Shown: positions 16,101 to 24,280, counted from the stretch's first letter. The stretch is 64,000 nucleotides of DNA from CAG-533 sp022779465 (GCA_022779465.1 JALFTB010000036.1:1-64000); one strand, 5' to 3'. Notes: generated by a model not told the origin, from the letters alone. Made by a program: numbers and translations.

Positions 16101-16616
16101 TTAGTTTTCTTTTTTAGCTGTAGTTTTCTTTGTAGTTGTTTTTTTAGCTGTTTCTTTTTTAGGAGCAGCTTTTTTAGTTGTTGTTTTCTTTTCTTCTTTT
16201 ACTTCAACTTTTTCTTCTTTTTTAGTTTCAGCTTTTACTTCAGCAGCTTTAATTGTTTTTCCAGCTAATGCATCGTTAGCAATATTAACTAATTCTGTAA
16301 AGTATTTTGGATTGTCGATAGCTACTTCTGAAAGCATTTTTCTATTGATTTCAATATTAGCTTTGCTTAATCCATTAATAAATTTTGAATATGAAATATT
16401 ATTTTCACGGCATGCTGCATTAATTCTTGTAATCCATAATTTTCTGAAATTACGTTTATTTTGTTTACGATCTCTAAATGCATATGCACCACTGTGGAAT
16501 GTTTGTTCTTGTGCTGTTTTATATAATCTATGTTTACTTCCAAAGTATCCTTTAGCAGCTTTTAAAACTTTTCTTCTTCTGTTTTTAGCTACTACTCCAC
16601 CTTTAACTCTTGTCAT
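16101..16616 (-). CDS. rplT: 50S ribosomal protein bL20 with a Lys/Glu/Thr-rich C-terminal extension
   Basis: Early 23S rRNA-binding assembly protein. Residues 1 to about 118 are ordinary bL20 (TRVKGGVVAKNRRRKVLKAAKGYFGSKHRLYKTA, LWITRINAACRENN). Beyond that is an added tail of roughly 50 residues, VEVKEEKKTTTKKAAPKKE and the like, mixing KEE and TTKK/PKK repeats; the family normally stops near 118. Third gene of infC-rpmI-rplT. In Bacillota L20 represses this operon through the leader, which is present here. Confidence 0.96.
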   Translation of the reverse strand: MTRVKGGVVAKNRRRKVLKAAKGYFGSKHRLYKTAQEQTFHSGAYAFRDRKQNKRNFRKLWITRINAACRENNISYSKFINGLSKANIEINRKMLSEVAIDNPKYFTELVNIANDALAGKTIKAAEVKAETKKEEKVEVKEEKKTTTKKAAPKKETAKKTTTKKTTAKKEN

Positions 16617-16625
16617 TTATACCAC

Positions 16626-16814
16626 CTAGATAACAGATTTTAATCTGCTAGCTTCTCCTTTCGCTAATAATCCTTTATTTCTTCTTTGTCTTACTTGTTT
16701 ACTTGAATCTTTAGCAGTTTTATGGTTGCCACCAGATTTTTTATAAACTAAAGTACCATTTTTCTTTTTCTTTAAAACTTTTGAACTTGCTTTATGTGTT
16801 TTTTGTTTTGGCAT
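16626..16814 (-). CDS. rpmI: 50S ribosomal protein bL35
   Basis: 62-residue large-subunit protein. MPKQKTHKASSKVLKKKKNGTLVYKKSGGNHKTAKDSSKQVRQ matches the family, with basic residues throughout. Start follows GAAGGA. Sits between infC and rplT in the standard three-gene operon, 9 bases before rplT. Confidence 0.96.
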   Translation of the reverse strand: MPKQKTHKASSKVLKKKKNGTLVYKKSGGNHKTAKDSSKQVRQRRNKGLLAKGEASRLKSVI

Positions 16815-16831
16815 AATAAATCCTTCTTTCC

Positions 16832-17359
16832 TTATTTTTTGGGTGCTAGTATCATTGTCATTGTTCTACCTTCAAGTTTTGGTTTTGTTTCAATTACACT
16901 ACTTTCAGATAGTTCAGATGCGAATCTTTCTAATACTTCTTTTCCTAAATCTGTATGAGCCATTTGACGACCTTTAAATCTAATAGTTGCTTTAATTTTA
17001 TGGCCTTTTTGTAAATAACTTTCAGCATTCTTTTTACGAGTATTGAAATCACCTACATCAATGGTAACTGATAATTGATATTCTTTCATATCTTTATTAT
17101 TAGCTCTTTGATTTTTTAGAGCTTCTTTTTGTCTTTTTTGTTTTTCATAACGATATTTATTGTAGTCCATAATTTTACCAACTGCTCTATCGCTATTTCC
17201 ACTCATTAAGACTAAGTCTAAACCAGCATAATTTGCTAATGTTAAAGCATCTGCTAATTTCTTAGTTCCCATTTGTTCTCCATTTGGGCCAATTACCATT
17301 AATTCACTTACTTTAATTTGTTCATTAATAAGTAAGTCATCTTTTTTGACGTTTGCTAT
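16832..17359 (-). CDS. infC: Translation initiation factor IF-3, ATA start codon
   Basis: Binds 30S and checks the start codon and initiator tRNA. The first ATG (17299) would remove the start of the N-domain. The frame runs open upstream to an ATA at 17357-17359, nine bases after a perfect GGAGG. From there the protein is 175 residues and begins ANVKKDDLLINEQIKVSELMVIGPNGEQMG, the normal IF-3 beginning (INEEIR...IG.NGEQ). No ATG, GTG or TTG lies in frame at that place. infC is known for rare start codons that allow IF-3 autocontrol. Confidence 0.93.
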   Translation of the reverse strand: MANVKKDDLLINEQIKVSELMVIGPNGEQMGTKKLADALTLANYAGLDLVLMSGNSDRAVGKIMDYNKYRYEKQKRQKEALKNQRANNKDMKEYQLSVTIDVGDFNTRKKNAESYLQKGHKIKATIRFKGRQMAHTDLGKEVLERFASELSESSVIETKPKLEGRTMTMILAPKK

Positions 17360-17500
17360 ACAAACACACCTCCATATATCAAAAAAAGTGAATACGCTTA
17401 GTATCCACCCATATTAAAACCAATTCACTCCATGGCTTTTTACCTACTTGCTTATTTGCTAGTCAGGTGGATGTGGATACATCGCTTTCCTTTTTTAAAC
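17360..17500 (-). promoter_or_regulatory. L20-type leader of infC-rpmI-rplT with terminator/antiterminator switch
   Basis: The minus-strand leader carries GTATCCACATCCACC (17466-17480) that can pair with GGGTGGATAC (17401-17410) as an antiterminator. The latter otherwise lies inside the terminator stem AGTGAAT/ATTCACT (17423-17429 with 17387-17393) followed by seven T (17380-17386). This is the layout of the B. subtilis infC leader where L20 promotes termination. Confidence 0.8.
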
Positions 17501-17506
17501 ACTAGT

Positions 17507-17534
17507 ATTATAACATTTTATTTGATGTTGTCAA
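17507..17534 (-). promoter_or_regulatory. Promoter of infC-rpmI-rplT
   Basis: Perfect -35 TTGACA (17529-17534), extended -10 TGTTATAAT with TATAAT at 17507-17512, 16-base spacer. Confidence 0.85.
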
Positions 17535-17566
17535 GTTATTTTATGACTTTATTTAGTGTTTTGTTC

Positions 17567-17992
17567 CTATTTAATAGCTTTTTTGATATTATTTTGATAT
17601 TTATCAACAATTAAATATTCATTTTTATTAAGAGTATATTCTTCTTTAATAAGATCAAGTTCTTTAAGATAACTTATTAATTCTTTGCTTGCAATGATTG
17701 TTTTAGAATAATTTTTGATTGATTCTTTTAATTCATCTTGGTTTAAAATACCATATTCTTTTTGTAAATATATAGATGATGAATTATTTAGATAGTTAAG
17801 TAATGTATATATAGGATATTTATCATTTATTATTAATGGTTTTAAAATTTTTTCTTGATTTAATACTTTTTCTAGTTCTTCATCATTAATAATAATTATT
17901 TTGTCATAGTTATAGATAGCATTTAGATTAAAATAATCAGTAAATAATTCTTGATTAATGTCTAAAGCTTTATTTTTATATAACATAGCCAT
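17567..17992 (-). CDS. Hypothetical protein, 141 aa
   Basis: Not recognised. Soluble, Lys/Asn/Ile-rich, alternating strands and helices: MAMLYKNKALDINQELFTDYF, then YDKIIIINDEELEKVL, KPLIINDKYPIYTLL and DLIKEEYTLNKNEYLIVDKYQ. An in-frame GTG three codons earlier is inside the AGGAAGTG site, so the ATG was chosen. Divergent from the gerA cluster and upstream of the infC promoter. No conserved motif seen. Confidence 0.6.
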   Translation of the reverse strand: MAMLYKNKALDINQELFTDYFNLNAIYNYDKIIIINDEELEKVLNQEKILKPLIINDKYPIYTLLNYLNNSSSIYLQKEYGILNQDELKESIKNYSKTIIASKELISYLKELDLIKEEYTLNKNEYLIVDKYQNNIKKAIK

Positions 17993-18072
17993 AGGTGTCA
18001 CTTCCTTACTTAGTTAATTATAACAAAGTTAAATAAAATAATAAATATTGAGCATAATAAATATGTGATTAT

Positions 18073-19467
18073 ATGAAGATTATTAATAAGATATTAGATG
18101 ATTATAAAGATACTCCGGATTTAATAACCAGAAAGATTAGATATAATTTTTCTTATGTTTATCTTTTTTATATTGAAACTATTTGTAGTAGTGACAGGGT
18201 TAATACTTTTATTTTAGATAATATAACTAATCCAGTACATAAAAAAAGTTTAAAAAATATTTTGGCTGCTCCTAATATAAAGGTAATTAATAGTGATGAG
18301 ATTGAATTTTATATTTATAGTGGTTTTACGATATTAATTTATCTTAATAAAATATATGCTTTAGAAACTAGAGCTGACTTAGATCGTTCGATTTCTTTTC
18401 CGGAGATTGAGCAAGATTTATATGGTGCTAAAGATAGTTTAGTAGAAAATTATCAAAAGAATGTTGGTTTGATTAAGAGAAGAATTAAATCTAAACATTT
18501 AAAAACTTTAGAATATAAATTAGGCAGATTTTCTAAATCTAGTACTGGTTTATTATATATTGATAATATAGCAAGAAAAGAAATTGTTGATAGAGTTGAT
18601 AGTATTCTTAAAAATATTGATGTTGATTCAATTATTGATTCTGGTGAGTTAAAGCATTATTTGATTAAAGAAGATAAAAGTTTTTTTCCTTCTGTTAAGT
18701 TAACAGAAAGACCAGATGTTATTGTTAATGCCCTTTTAGAAGGTAAAATTGTGGTTGTAATGGATACTTCTCCTTTTGCAATTGTTTTACCGGCGGTTTT
18801 AGCAGATTTTATAAATCCAATATCTGATTCTTATTTAGTTAGTTATAATGCCAATATTTTAAAGTTTTTAAGACTTATTTGTTTTTTTATAACTATTCTT
18901 ACTCCGGCTATTTATGTAGCGATGGTTAATTATAATCAAGAAACTATTCCATCTAATTTGTTAACATCTTTTATAACGCAAAAACAAGGTGTCCCCTTTC
19001 CAGCTGCCATTGAAGCGTTTTTTATGCTTTTTATTTGTGAGATGTTAAGAGAAAGTGATATTAGATTTCCCAATAATTATAGTTCATCTATTTCAATATT
19101 GGGGGCTTTAATTTTAGGAGATGCTGCTGTTTCAGCTAATATAGTTAGTCCAATAACAATTATTGTAATATCGCTTACATTTATATCCAGTATGATTTTT
19201 AGTAATGTTGAATTAAGTGGAGCAATTAGAATTTGGCGATTTATTTGTTTGGCAATAGCTTCGTTTTGGGGATTATTTGGAGTTGCGATTGGATTTATAT
19301 TTTTAATCGTTGATTTATGTTCGTATAATTCATTTAATTTAGATTATACGTTTCCAGTGGCACCTTTTGATTTTGCATATTTAAAGGATACTTTAATAAA
19401 AGTTAAAAAGAAAAATGATAATAAAAGAAGTAAATATTTAACTGATAACATTAGAAAGCAAAGATAA
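18073..19467 (+). CDS. gerA: Spore germination receptor subunit A (GerA/SpoVAF family)
   Basis: A-subunit of a nutrient germinant receptor in the spore inner membrane. 464 residues: a cytoplasmic N-terminal region (to about residue 225) with the family stretches STGLLYIDNIARKEIVDRV, FFPSVKLTERPDVIVNALLEGKIVVVMDTSPFAIVLPAVLADF, then four or five membrane segments including YNQETIPSNLLTSF, GVPFPAAIEAFFMLFICEMLRESDIRFP. First of three genes A-C-B, 2 bases before gerC. Ribosome site is weak (GTGATT). A CATAATA at 18053-18059 could be a forespore -10. Confidence 0.93.
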   Translation: MKIINKILDDYKDTPDLITRKIRYNFSYVYLFYIETICSSDRVNTFILDNITNPVHKKSLKNILAAPNIKVINSDEIEFYIYSGFTILIYLNKIYALETRADLDRSISFPEIEQDLYGAKDSLVENYQKNVGLIKRRIKSKHLKTLEYKLGRFSKSSTGLLYIDNIARKEIVDRVDSILKNIDVDSIIDSGELKHYLIKEDKSFFPSVKLTERPDVIVNALLEGKIVVVMDTSPFAIVLPAVLADFINPISDSYLVSYNANILKFLRLICFFITILTPAIYVAMVNYNQETIPSNLLTSFITQKQGVPFPAAIEAFFMLFICEMLRESDIRFPNNYSSSISILGALILGDAAVSANIVSPITIIVISLTFISSMIFSNVELSGAIRIWRFICLAIASFWGLFGVAIGFIFLIVDLCSYNSFNLDYTFPVAPFDFAYLKDTLIKVKKKNDNKRSKYLTDNIRKQR

Positions 19468-19469
19468 TT

Positions 19470-20528
19470 ATGAAGAAGATTTTTATTATATTATGTTGTT
19501 TATTACTTAGTGGTTGTTATAACTATATTGAATTAGATGAACTGGCGGTTGTAACAATGATTGCAATTGATTATAAAGACGATGATTACATTATTACATT
19601 AGAGATTAGGGAAAATATTAAAGATGAAGATAACAAATCTCTTATATATAAAGGTAAAGGTAAATCTTTAGATTCAGCTATTCAAAATACTTCTTTTGGA
19701 ATGAATAAAATATTATATTTTGTAGATTTAGAAATGCTGGTTTTAAGTCAGGATGCAATTAATAATAAATTAGATAGTATTATTGATTATTTAACACGAG
19801 ATAATAATGTTGGTGTTAATTTCAAGACTTTAGTTGATGATAATATCGATGAAACTATTTTAAATATTAAGAAAAAAGATAAAATTGTCGGACAATATAT
19901 TAAGCAAATGATTGAAAGTTATTTTAATAATATTGTTAATGTTAAATATTATGACTTTTTAGAAAGTTATTTAAGTGACATGAAAGATTTGATTTTGCCT
20001 TATGGTGTTATTCAAGATGGTGCTTATATTATTAATCAAGCGGTAATATTTAACGGAAATAAGATTGTGGAAAAATTAGATTTTAATAAGTCTAATATAT
20101 ATAATTTATTAAACAAAACTGAAGCTTTATACTTATTTAATAATGAATATCATAATCATCAGGTTGTTTTTAAAGCATTTGATTATAAAGTTAAGTTTGA
20201 TTATAAAAATAATAAAATTTTTATTAAATTAAATATTAATGGGAATTTGGATGAGATTGAAAGTATCGATTTAAAAAATGAAAAAAATGTGCAGAATTTA
20301 ATTAAAATTATTAAGTTAAATATTAAAGATGATTGTGATGAATTTGTTAGATTAATTAAGGAAAAAGATGCGGATGTATTAGGGTTTAAAAAAGTTATAT
20401 ATAATAAAACTAAGAAGAAAATAGAAAGTATTAAAGATTTAAATTATGATATTGATGTAAATGTTACTTTAGATCGTAAGGGGTTAATATTTGAATCTAT
20501 AGGAGATGTTCATGAAAAAAATAAATAA
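19470..20528 (+). CDS. gerC: Spore germination lipoprotein (Ger(x)C family)
   Basis: C-subunit of the germinant receptor. 352 residues with a lipoprotein signal: KKIFIILCCLLLSGC, lipobox Cys16, followed directly by YNYIELDELAVVTMIAIDY, typical of GerC after the lipid anchor (W/Y..elnel). Shorter than B. subtilis GerAC (about 373). It would be anchored to the outer face of the spore inner membrane. Overlaps the gerB start region by 17 bases, so probably coupled. Confidence 0.9.
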   Translation: MKKIFIILCCLLLSGCYNYIELDELAVVTMIAIDYKDDDYIITLEIRENIKDEDNKSLIYKGKGKSLDSAIQNTSFGMNKILYFVDLEMLVLSQDAINNKLDSIIDYLTRDNNVGVNFKTLVDDNIDETILNIKKKDKIVGQYIKQMIESYFNNIVNVKYYDFLESYLSDMKDLILPYGVIQDGAYIINQAVIFNGNKIVEKLDFNKSNIYNLLNKTEALYLFNNEYHNHQVVFKAFDYKVKFDYKNNKIFIKLNINGNLDEIESIDLKNEKNVQNLIKIIKLNIKDDCDEFVRLIKEKDADVLGFKKVIYNKTKKKIESIKDLNYDIDVNVTLDRKGLIFESIGDVHEKNK

Positions 20529-21471
20529 TTTAGAATATCAATGTTTAGCTTATTTGTTAGCTTTTCCCCTCTTTATGGGAATTGGAATTTCAAAAATGAT
20601 TAGAGATGTTGGTTCTGATGTATGGATATCGATGATTATTGGAACTATTTTAGGATTATTTATTATCTTCTTGTTTAAAAAATTACCTAATAAGAGTAAT
20701 AAGTATTGTTCTTTAATTATTAATACAATATTTTTATTACTTGGTACTCTGATTTTTAATAAGTTAGTTGGTTCTATTTATTTGTCTAAGACTCCTAATT
20801 TGATTATTATGATTCCTGGGTATGCTCTACTTATATATACTGTTTATAAAGGTAAAGAAGCATTGTTTAAGACATCTAGTATTCTTATTATTGTGTTTAT
20901 GTTATTATTTTTGGTCGCAGCTTTAGTACTTATTCCTTCGATAAATATTGATTATTTTTTACCAATTAAAACTAATAGTTTTAGTAAGATAATTTTATCT
21001 GGAGTAGATATGGCTTTGTTAAGTACGACTCCTTTGGTTTTACTTCCAAATGCTAAAGAGAAACTTAATTATAAGAATTATTTATTAGCTAGTGTGACTA
21101 TTTATATAATTATTATTTGTACATTAGGTAATTTGGGTGTAGATATTGCTAAAATATATAGATATCCAGAATATATGGTATTTAAAAAGATTTCTTTACT
21201 TAAATCGATTGAAAATATTGAGAATATATTATTTATGATTTGGATTATTACAATATATAATATAACTTCATTAGCTAGTATTAATATAAAAGAAGATTTT
21301 AATTATTATGTACTATTTGGTGTATATGGCATTGTGGTATTTGTGGCTGCTAAATATTTAATTAATAGTTATAAGACAACTACTTTCTTACTTAATTATT
21401 TTACTTATATACTTCTTAGTATTGTAGTTATTTATATAATTGGTAAGGTATTAAAAAAAGTGCTTAAATAG
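20512..21471 (+). CDS. gerB: Spore germination receptor permease (GerB family)
   Basis: B-subunit, of the amino acid/polyamine/organocation transporter-like family, thought to bind the germinant. 319 residues with about ten membrane segments, against roughly 365 usual. Begins MKKINNLEYQCLAYLLAFPLFMGIGISKMIRDVGSDVWISMIIG. An earlier ATG two codons upstream lies too close to the AGGAG site, so the second is used. Ends in a terminator shared with the convergent spoVAE. Confidence 0.87.
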   Translation: MKKINNLEYQCLAYLLAFPLFMGIGISKMIRDVGSDVWISMIIGTILGLFIIFLFKKLPNKSNKYCSLIINTIFLLLGTLIFNKLVGSIYLSKTPNLIIMIPGYALLIYTVYKGKEALFKTSSILIIVFMLLFLVAALVLIPSINIDYFLPIKTNSFSKIILSGVDMALLSTTPLVLLPNAKEKLNYKNYLLASVTIYIIIICTLGNLGVDIAKIYRYPEYMVFKKISLLKSIENIENILFMIWIITIYNITSLASINIKEDFNYYVLFGVYGIVVFVAAKYLINSYKTTTFLLNYFTYILLSIVVIYIIGKVLKKVLK

Positions 21472-21480
21472 CACTTTTTT
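21454..21480. terminator. Bidirectional terminator between gerB and spoVAE
   Basis: 11-bp stem AAAAAAGTGCT (21454-21464) with AGCACTTTTTT (21470-21480). Confidence 0.9.
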
Positions 21481-21829
21481 AGTCTTTTAATTTAGTAAAT
21501 ATCATTATTATGAAGGAAAATACGATTGCAGAAACAATTCCTAAAGAAACACCTTGAAGCATTCCCGAAAATAATCCAATTAGGCCTTCTTTTAAATAGC
21601 CTATGTAGGAGTTTTTAACTAATGTATTACCAAATGATGTGATTGGTAAGGTGGCTCCCATTCCGACTTGTTTAACTATTTTATCGTATATTCCGAATGC
21701 TCCTAAAACGGATCCTATAACAACAAATATACTTGTTAAATGTCCTGGAGTTAATTTAGTATTATCTAAAATTATTTGACCTAGTAAACAAATGAATCCA
21801 CAAAATAAGAAGGAATATAATAATGTCAT
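21479..21829 (-). CDS. spoVAE: Stage V sporulation protein AE (SpoVAE)
   Basis: 116-residue integral membrane protein, a subunit of the SpoVA channel that moves dipicolinic acid into the forespore and out at germination. Gly-rich hydrophobic segments with LTPGHLTSIFVVIGSVLGAFGIYDKIVKQVGMGATLPITSFGN and GLFSGMLQGVSLGIVSAIV are typical. Overlaps spoVAD by four bases (ATGA). Corresponds to the SpoVAEB part of B. subtilis. Last gene of the spoIIAA-sigF-spoVA unit. Confidence 0.93.
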   Translation of the reverse strand: MTLLYSFLFCGFICLLGQIILDNTKLTPGHLTSIFVVIGSVLGAFGIYDKIVKQVGMGATLPITSFGNTLVKNSYIGYLKEGLIGLFSGMLQGVSLGIVSAIVFSFIIMIFTKLKD

Positions 21830-22776
21830 TTTATCACCTCGATTGTTAAGGCATGAGTTATTGAAGGTAATGTATTATGTTGATTAACTATAATGCTTGA
21901 ATGAAGTGACCCAGTGGCTAATAATAATATTTTTTTATATTTTTTATTATAAATAATATTGTTAAATAACACTAATGGTAAAACGGTTGGCCCACTTGCT
22001 CCTGAATATTCCTTATTTGAATACATAATAGTTCCAGCATCTTTATAGTTTTTTAATTTTATATTTTTTTCTTTTAATAATTCGATGAAAATATCGGCTC
22101 CTACTTTACCTAAATCTCCAGTTAAAATTAAATCATAATCTGATGGAGATGTTTTAGTTAATTCGAGATGTCTTAGGAATGTATCTACAGTGCTTGGGGC
22201 CATTACTGCACCCATATTATAAACATCTGTTACTTGAGAATCTATAACATTACCTATAGTTCCATTTATTAATTTAATATTAGATTTTTTTTTACTTAGA
22301 GATAGACCGATGCAACCAGTTGTCGTGAAGGTACTTCTTTCTGGTTTTGGTATTCCATATTCAACAGGAAATCTAAATTGCTTTTCAGCAGTTAAATTAT
22401 GTGAACTAGTAATAAATAAACCTTCTTTTATTTTTTTAGAGTCAATAAATGTACCTAAAGTTATAAGTGCTCCGATACTAGAAGCACATGCTGAATATAT
22501 TCCTAGATAAGGTAATTTCTTGTTTCTAAGAGCCATGTTGGTTGTAGATAATTGATTTATTAAATCACTTCCTAAAACTATATCAGGTTTAGATACTTTA
22601 CATAAATAATTTATTATTATGTCTTGCATTTTTATTTCAGCTTTTTCAATGGTTTTTTCTCCATAATAATAATCATTCATGACTAAATCAACATTTTTTA
22701 AATTATTCGAATTTGCTTCTAAGGGTCCGATAATACTAAACCAATTATTTATATATACATTTTTAAAATCAAACAT
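21826..22776 (-). CDS. spoVAD: Stage V sporulation protein AD (SpoVAD)
   Basis: Soluble, thiolase-like SpoVA protein that binds dipicolinic acid. 316 residues, slightly short of the B. subtilis protein (338). YLGIYSACASSIGALITLGTFID, FTTTGCIGLSLSKKKS, DLILTGDLGKVGADIFIELL and GASGPTVLPLVLFN fit the family. Overlaps spoVAC by 8 bases and spoVAE by 4, so the three are translated together in the forespore. Confidence 0.95.
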   Translation of the reverse strand: MFDFKNVYINNWFSIIGPLEANSNNLKNVDLVMNDYYYGEKTIEKAEIKMQDIIINYLCKVSKPDIVLGSDLINQLSTTNMALRNKKLPYLGIYSACASSIGALITLGTFIDSKKIKEGLFITSSHNLTAEKQFRFPVEYGIPKPERSTFTTTGCIGLSLSKKKSNIKLINGTIGNVIDSQVTDVYNMGAVMAPSTVDTFLRHLELTKTSPSDYDLILTGDLGKVGADIFIELLKEKNIKLKNYKDAGTIMYSNKEYSGASGPTVLPLVLFNNIIYNKKYKKILLLATGSLHSSIIVNQHNTLPSITHALTIEVIK

Positions 22777-23209
22777 TAAATATCACCTTTACTAAAGCCA
22801 TTACGAAGGCGCTTATGATACCGTAAGCTAATACGCTTCCAGCTAATTTAAAATAATTTGAACCGATGCCGGTAATCATTCCATCATGTTTATAATCTAA
22901 GATACTTGCCATTATAGAATGAGCAAATCCGGTTATAGGAACAATGATTCCCGATTTATATTTAGAAACTAAATTATCGAAAAATCCTAGACCAGTTAAT
23001 AAACAAGCAATAAATATGGTAATTAATAAAACATAATTAGTAGCCATATCTTTAGATAAATCACAATATGTCATTAAAATTATTTTAATTCCTTCACCTA
23101 AAAAACCAATTGTTCCTCCCATTAGGAAAGCACGTGTGTAATCTACTTTTTTATTGGGTTTAGGAGTTAGTTTTTTTACTAACCTTAAATATTCTTTTTT
23201 ATTTTTCAT
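22769..23209 (-). CDS. spoVAC: Stage V sporulation protein AC (SpoVAC)
   Basis: 146-residue membrane protein; SpoVAC acts as a mechanosensitive-type channel component of the SpoVA complex. Basic N-terminus YLRLVKKLTPKPNK, then membrane segments with RAFLMGGTIGFLGEGIKIIL, LLTGLGFFDNLVSKYKSGIIVPITGFAHSI. It starts 27 bases after sigF, with only a weak ribosome site (AGTGATATT). spoVAA and spoVAB, which follow sigF in B. subtilis, are absent. Confidence 0.95.
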   Translation of the reverse strand: MKNKKEYLRLVKKLTPKPNKKVDYTRAFLMGGTIGFLGEGIKIILMTYCDLSKDMATNYVLLITIFIACLLTGLGFFDNLVSKYKSGIIVPITGFAHSIMASILDYKHDGMITGIGSNYFKLAGSVLAYGIISAFVMALVKVIFNV

Positions 23210-23236
23210 AATATCACTAGTTTTAGTATAGACATT

Positions 23237-23890
23237 TTATGCAGCAATATACTCTTTTATCTTTTGTTTTCCTTTAGTTTCTAATCTAGATACTTTTACT
23301 TGACTAATACCTAATACTTTAGCAGTTTCTGTTTGAGTTAAATCATTAAAATATCTTATTTTAATAACGTCTTGTTCAAGAGGTTCTAAATTATTTAGAG
23401 AATCATCTATTAATATTTGACTATCGATATCTTCTTCTTGACCTATACAATCTTTAATGGCAACGGAATCACCATTTAATGTTTGATATTCTTCTTCAAT
23501 ACTTAACATTTGACTTGTTAAAATAATTACTTCAGAAATCATATCTTCAGGAATATTGGTATCTAAACTTATTTCAGTTAAACTTGGTTTTCTACCTAAT
23601 AGTTCATATAATTTTGTTTCTGATGCTTTAATTCTTTTATATGCATTTAAATAAGCTTTATTAAGCTGAATATCTCTACTTTTATTAGCTAACTCATGCA
23701 TTTCCCCAAAGATATGCATATAAGCATAATTTATAAAGCTACTCCCCTTTTCAGCTTCATATTTGCGATATGCTTTAATTAAACCAATACATCCTGCTTG
23801 ATATAAATCTGATAATTCTACATTATAAAATTTTTTTGCTATTTTAAATATTAGTGCTTCATATTTTTGAATCAGCTCTGTTTCATCCAT
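23237..23890 (-). CDS. sigF: Sporulation sigma factor, SigF (SigF/SigG type)
   Basis: 217-residue sigma-70 family factor. Region 2 is DLYQAGCIGLIKAYRKYEAEKGSSFINYAYMHIFGEM, region 3 LGRKPSLTEISLDTNI, and region 4 LEPLEQDVIKIRYFNDLTQTETAKVLGISQVKVSRLE. Position directly after a SpoIIAA-like gene and before spoVAC matches spoIIAC (sigF) of Bacillus rather than sigG. At 217 residues it is shorter than B. subtilis SigF (255). The SpoIIAB anti-sigma gene that normally lies just before it is missing. Confidence 0.88.
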   Translation of the reverse strand: MDETELIQKYEALIFKIAKKFYNVELSDLYQAGCIGLIKAYRKYEAEKGSSFINYAYMHIFGEMHELANKSRDIQLNKAYLNAYKRIKASETKLYELLGRKPSLTEISLDTNIPEDMISEVIILTSQMLSIEEEYQTLNGDSVAIKDCIGQEEDIDSQILIDDSLNNLEPLEQDVIKIRYFNDLTQTETAKVLGISQVKVSRLETKGKQKIKEYIAA

Positions 23891-23900
23891 TTTTTATCAC

Positions 23901-24218
23901 CTAAATTGTTATATATTTTAATGCTTTTAATTCATTTTCAATCATTTTATATGGTTTATCAAAAGATACTTTACTATTACAAATTAATCCAGTACCTTGA
24001 TTTTGTTTAGCATAAAAAATTACTTCTTTTATACTTTCTTTTCCATAACCATCAATTGATTTTAAATACGCTAAGTTGAAAACAATATATTTTATTCCAT
24101 TATCTTTAATGATAGGAATAAGATAATCTTTCATACTTTGATAAGTTAATTGGTTTAAATTACCTTTTAATCTTATAAACAAAATACCTTTGCGAAATTC
24201 TAAATTAATTTTTAACAT
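23901..24218 (-). CDS. spoIIAA: SpoIIAA-like STAS-domain protein without the phospho-serine
   Basis: 105 residues, one STAS domain, in the place of the anti-anti-sigma factor SpoIIAA. Aligns without gaps to B. subtilis around KYIVFNLAYLKSIDGYGKESI. The usual D-S-S-G, whose first Ser is phosphorylated by SpoIIAB, reads D-G-Y-G (56-59): Asp and the last Gly are kept, both serines gone. An ATG five codons upstream overlaps the GGGAG site; the later ATG is taken. A 0A box lies 53 bases upstream. Confidence 0.8.
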   Translation of the reverse strand: MLKINLEFRKGILFIRLKGNLNQLTYQSMKDYLIPIIKDNGIKYIVFNLAYLKSIDGYGKESIKEVIFYAKQNQGTGLICNSKVSFDKPYKMIENELKALKYITI

Positions 24219-24270
24219 TATTTCTCCCTTCATTCATAATATAAGTAGATTATGATTAATTTTAAACAAG

Positions 24271-24277
24271 TTCGACA
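24271..24277 (-). promoter_or_regulatory. Spo0A box upstream of spoIIAA-sigF
   Basis: Minus-strand TGTCGAA in the context TTTTGTCGAACTTG, exact match to the 0A-box core. In B. subtilis the spoIIA promoter is activated by Spo0A~P with sigma-H; a TATGAAT stretch at the expected -10 place is compatible with sigma-H, but no clear -35 is seen. Confidence 0.6.
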
Positions 24278-24280
24278 AAA

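Noticed and set aside
18053..18059. Sigma-G promoter before gerA
   Set aside because: CATAATA fits a forespore -10 but no well-placed -35 was found, so it is only mentioned under gerA.
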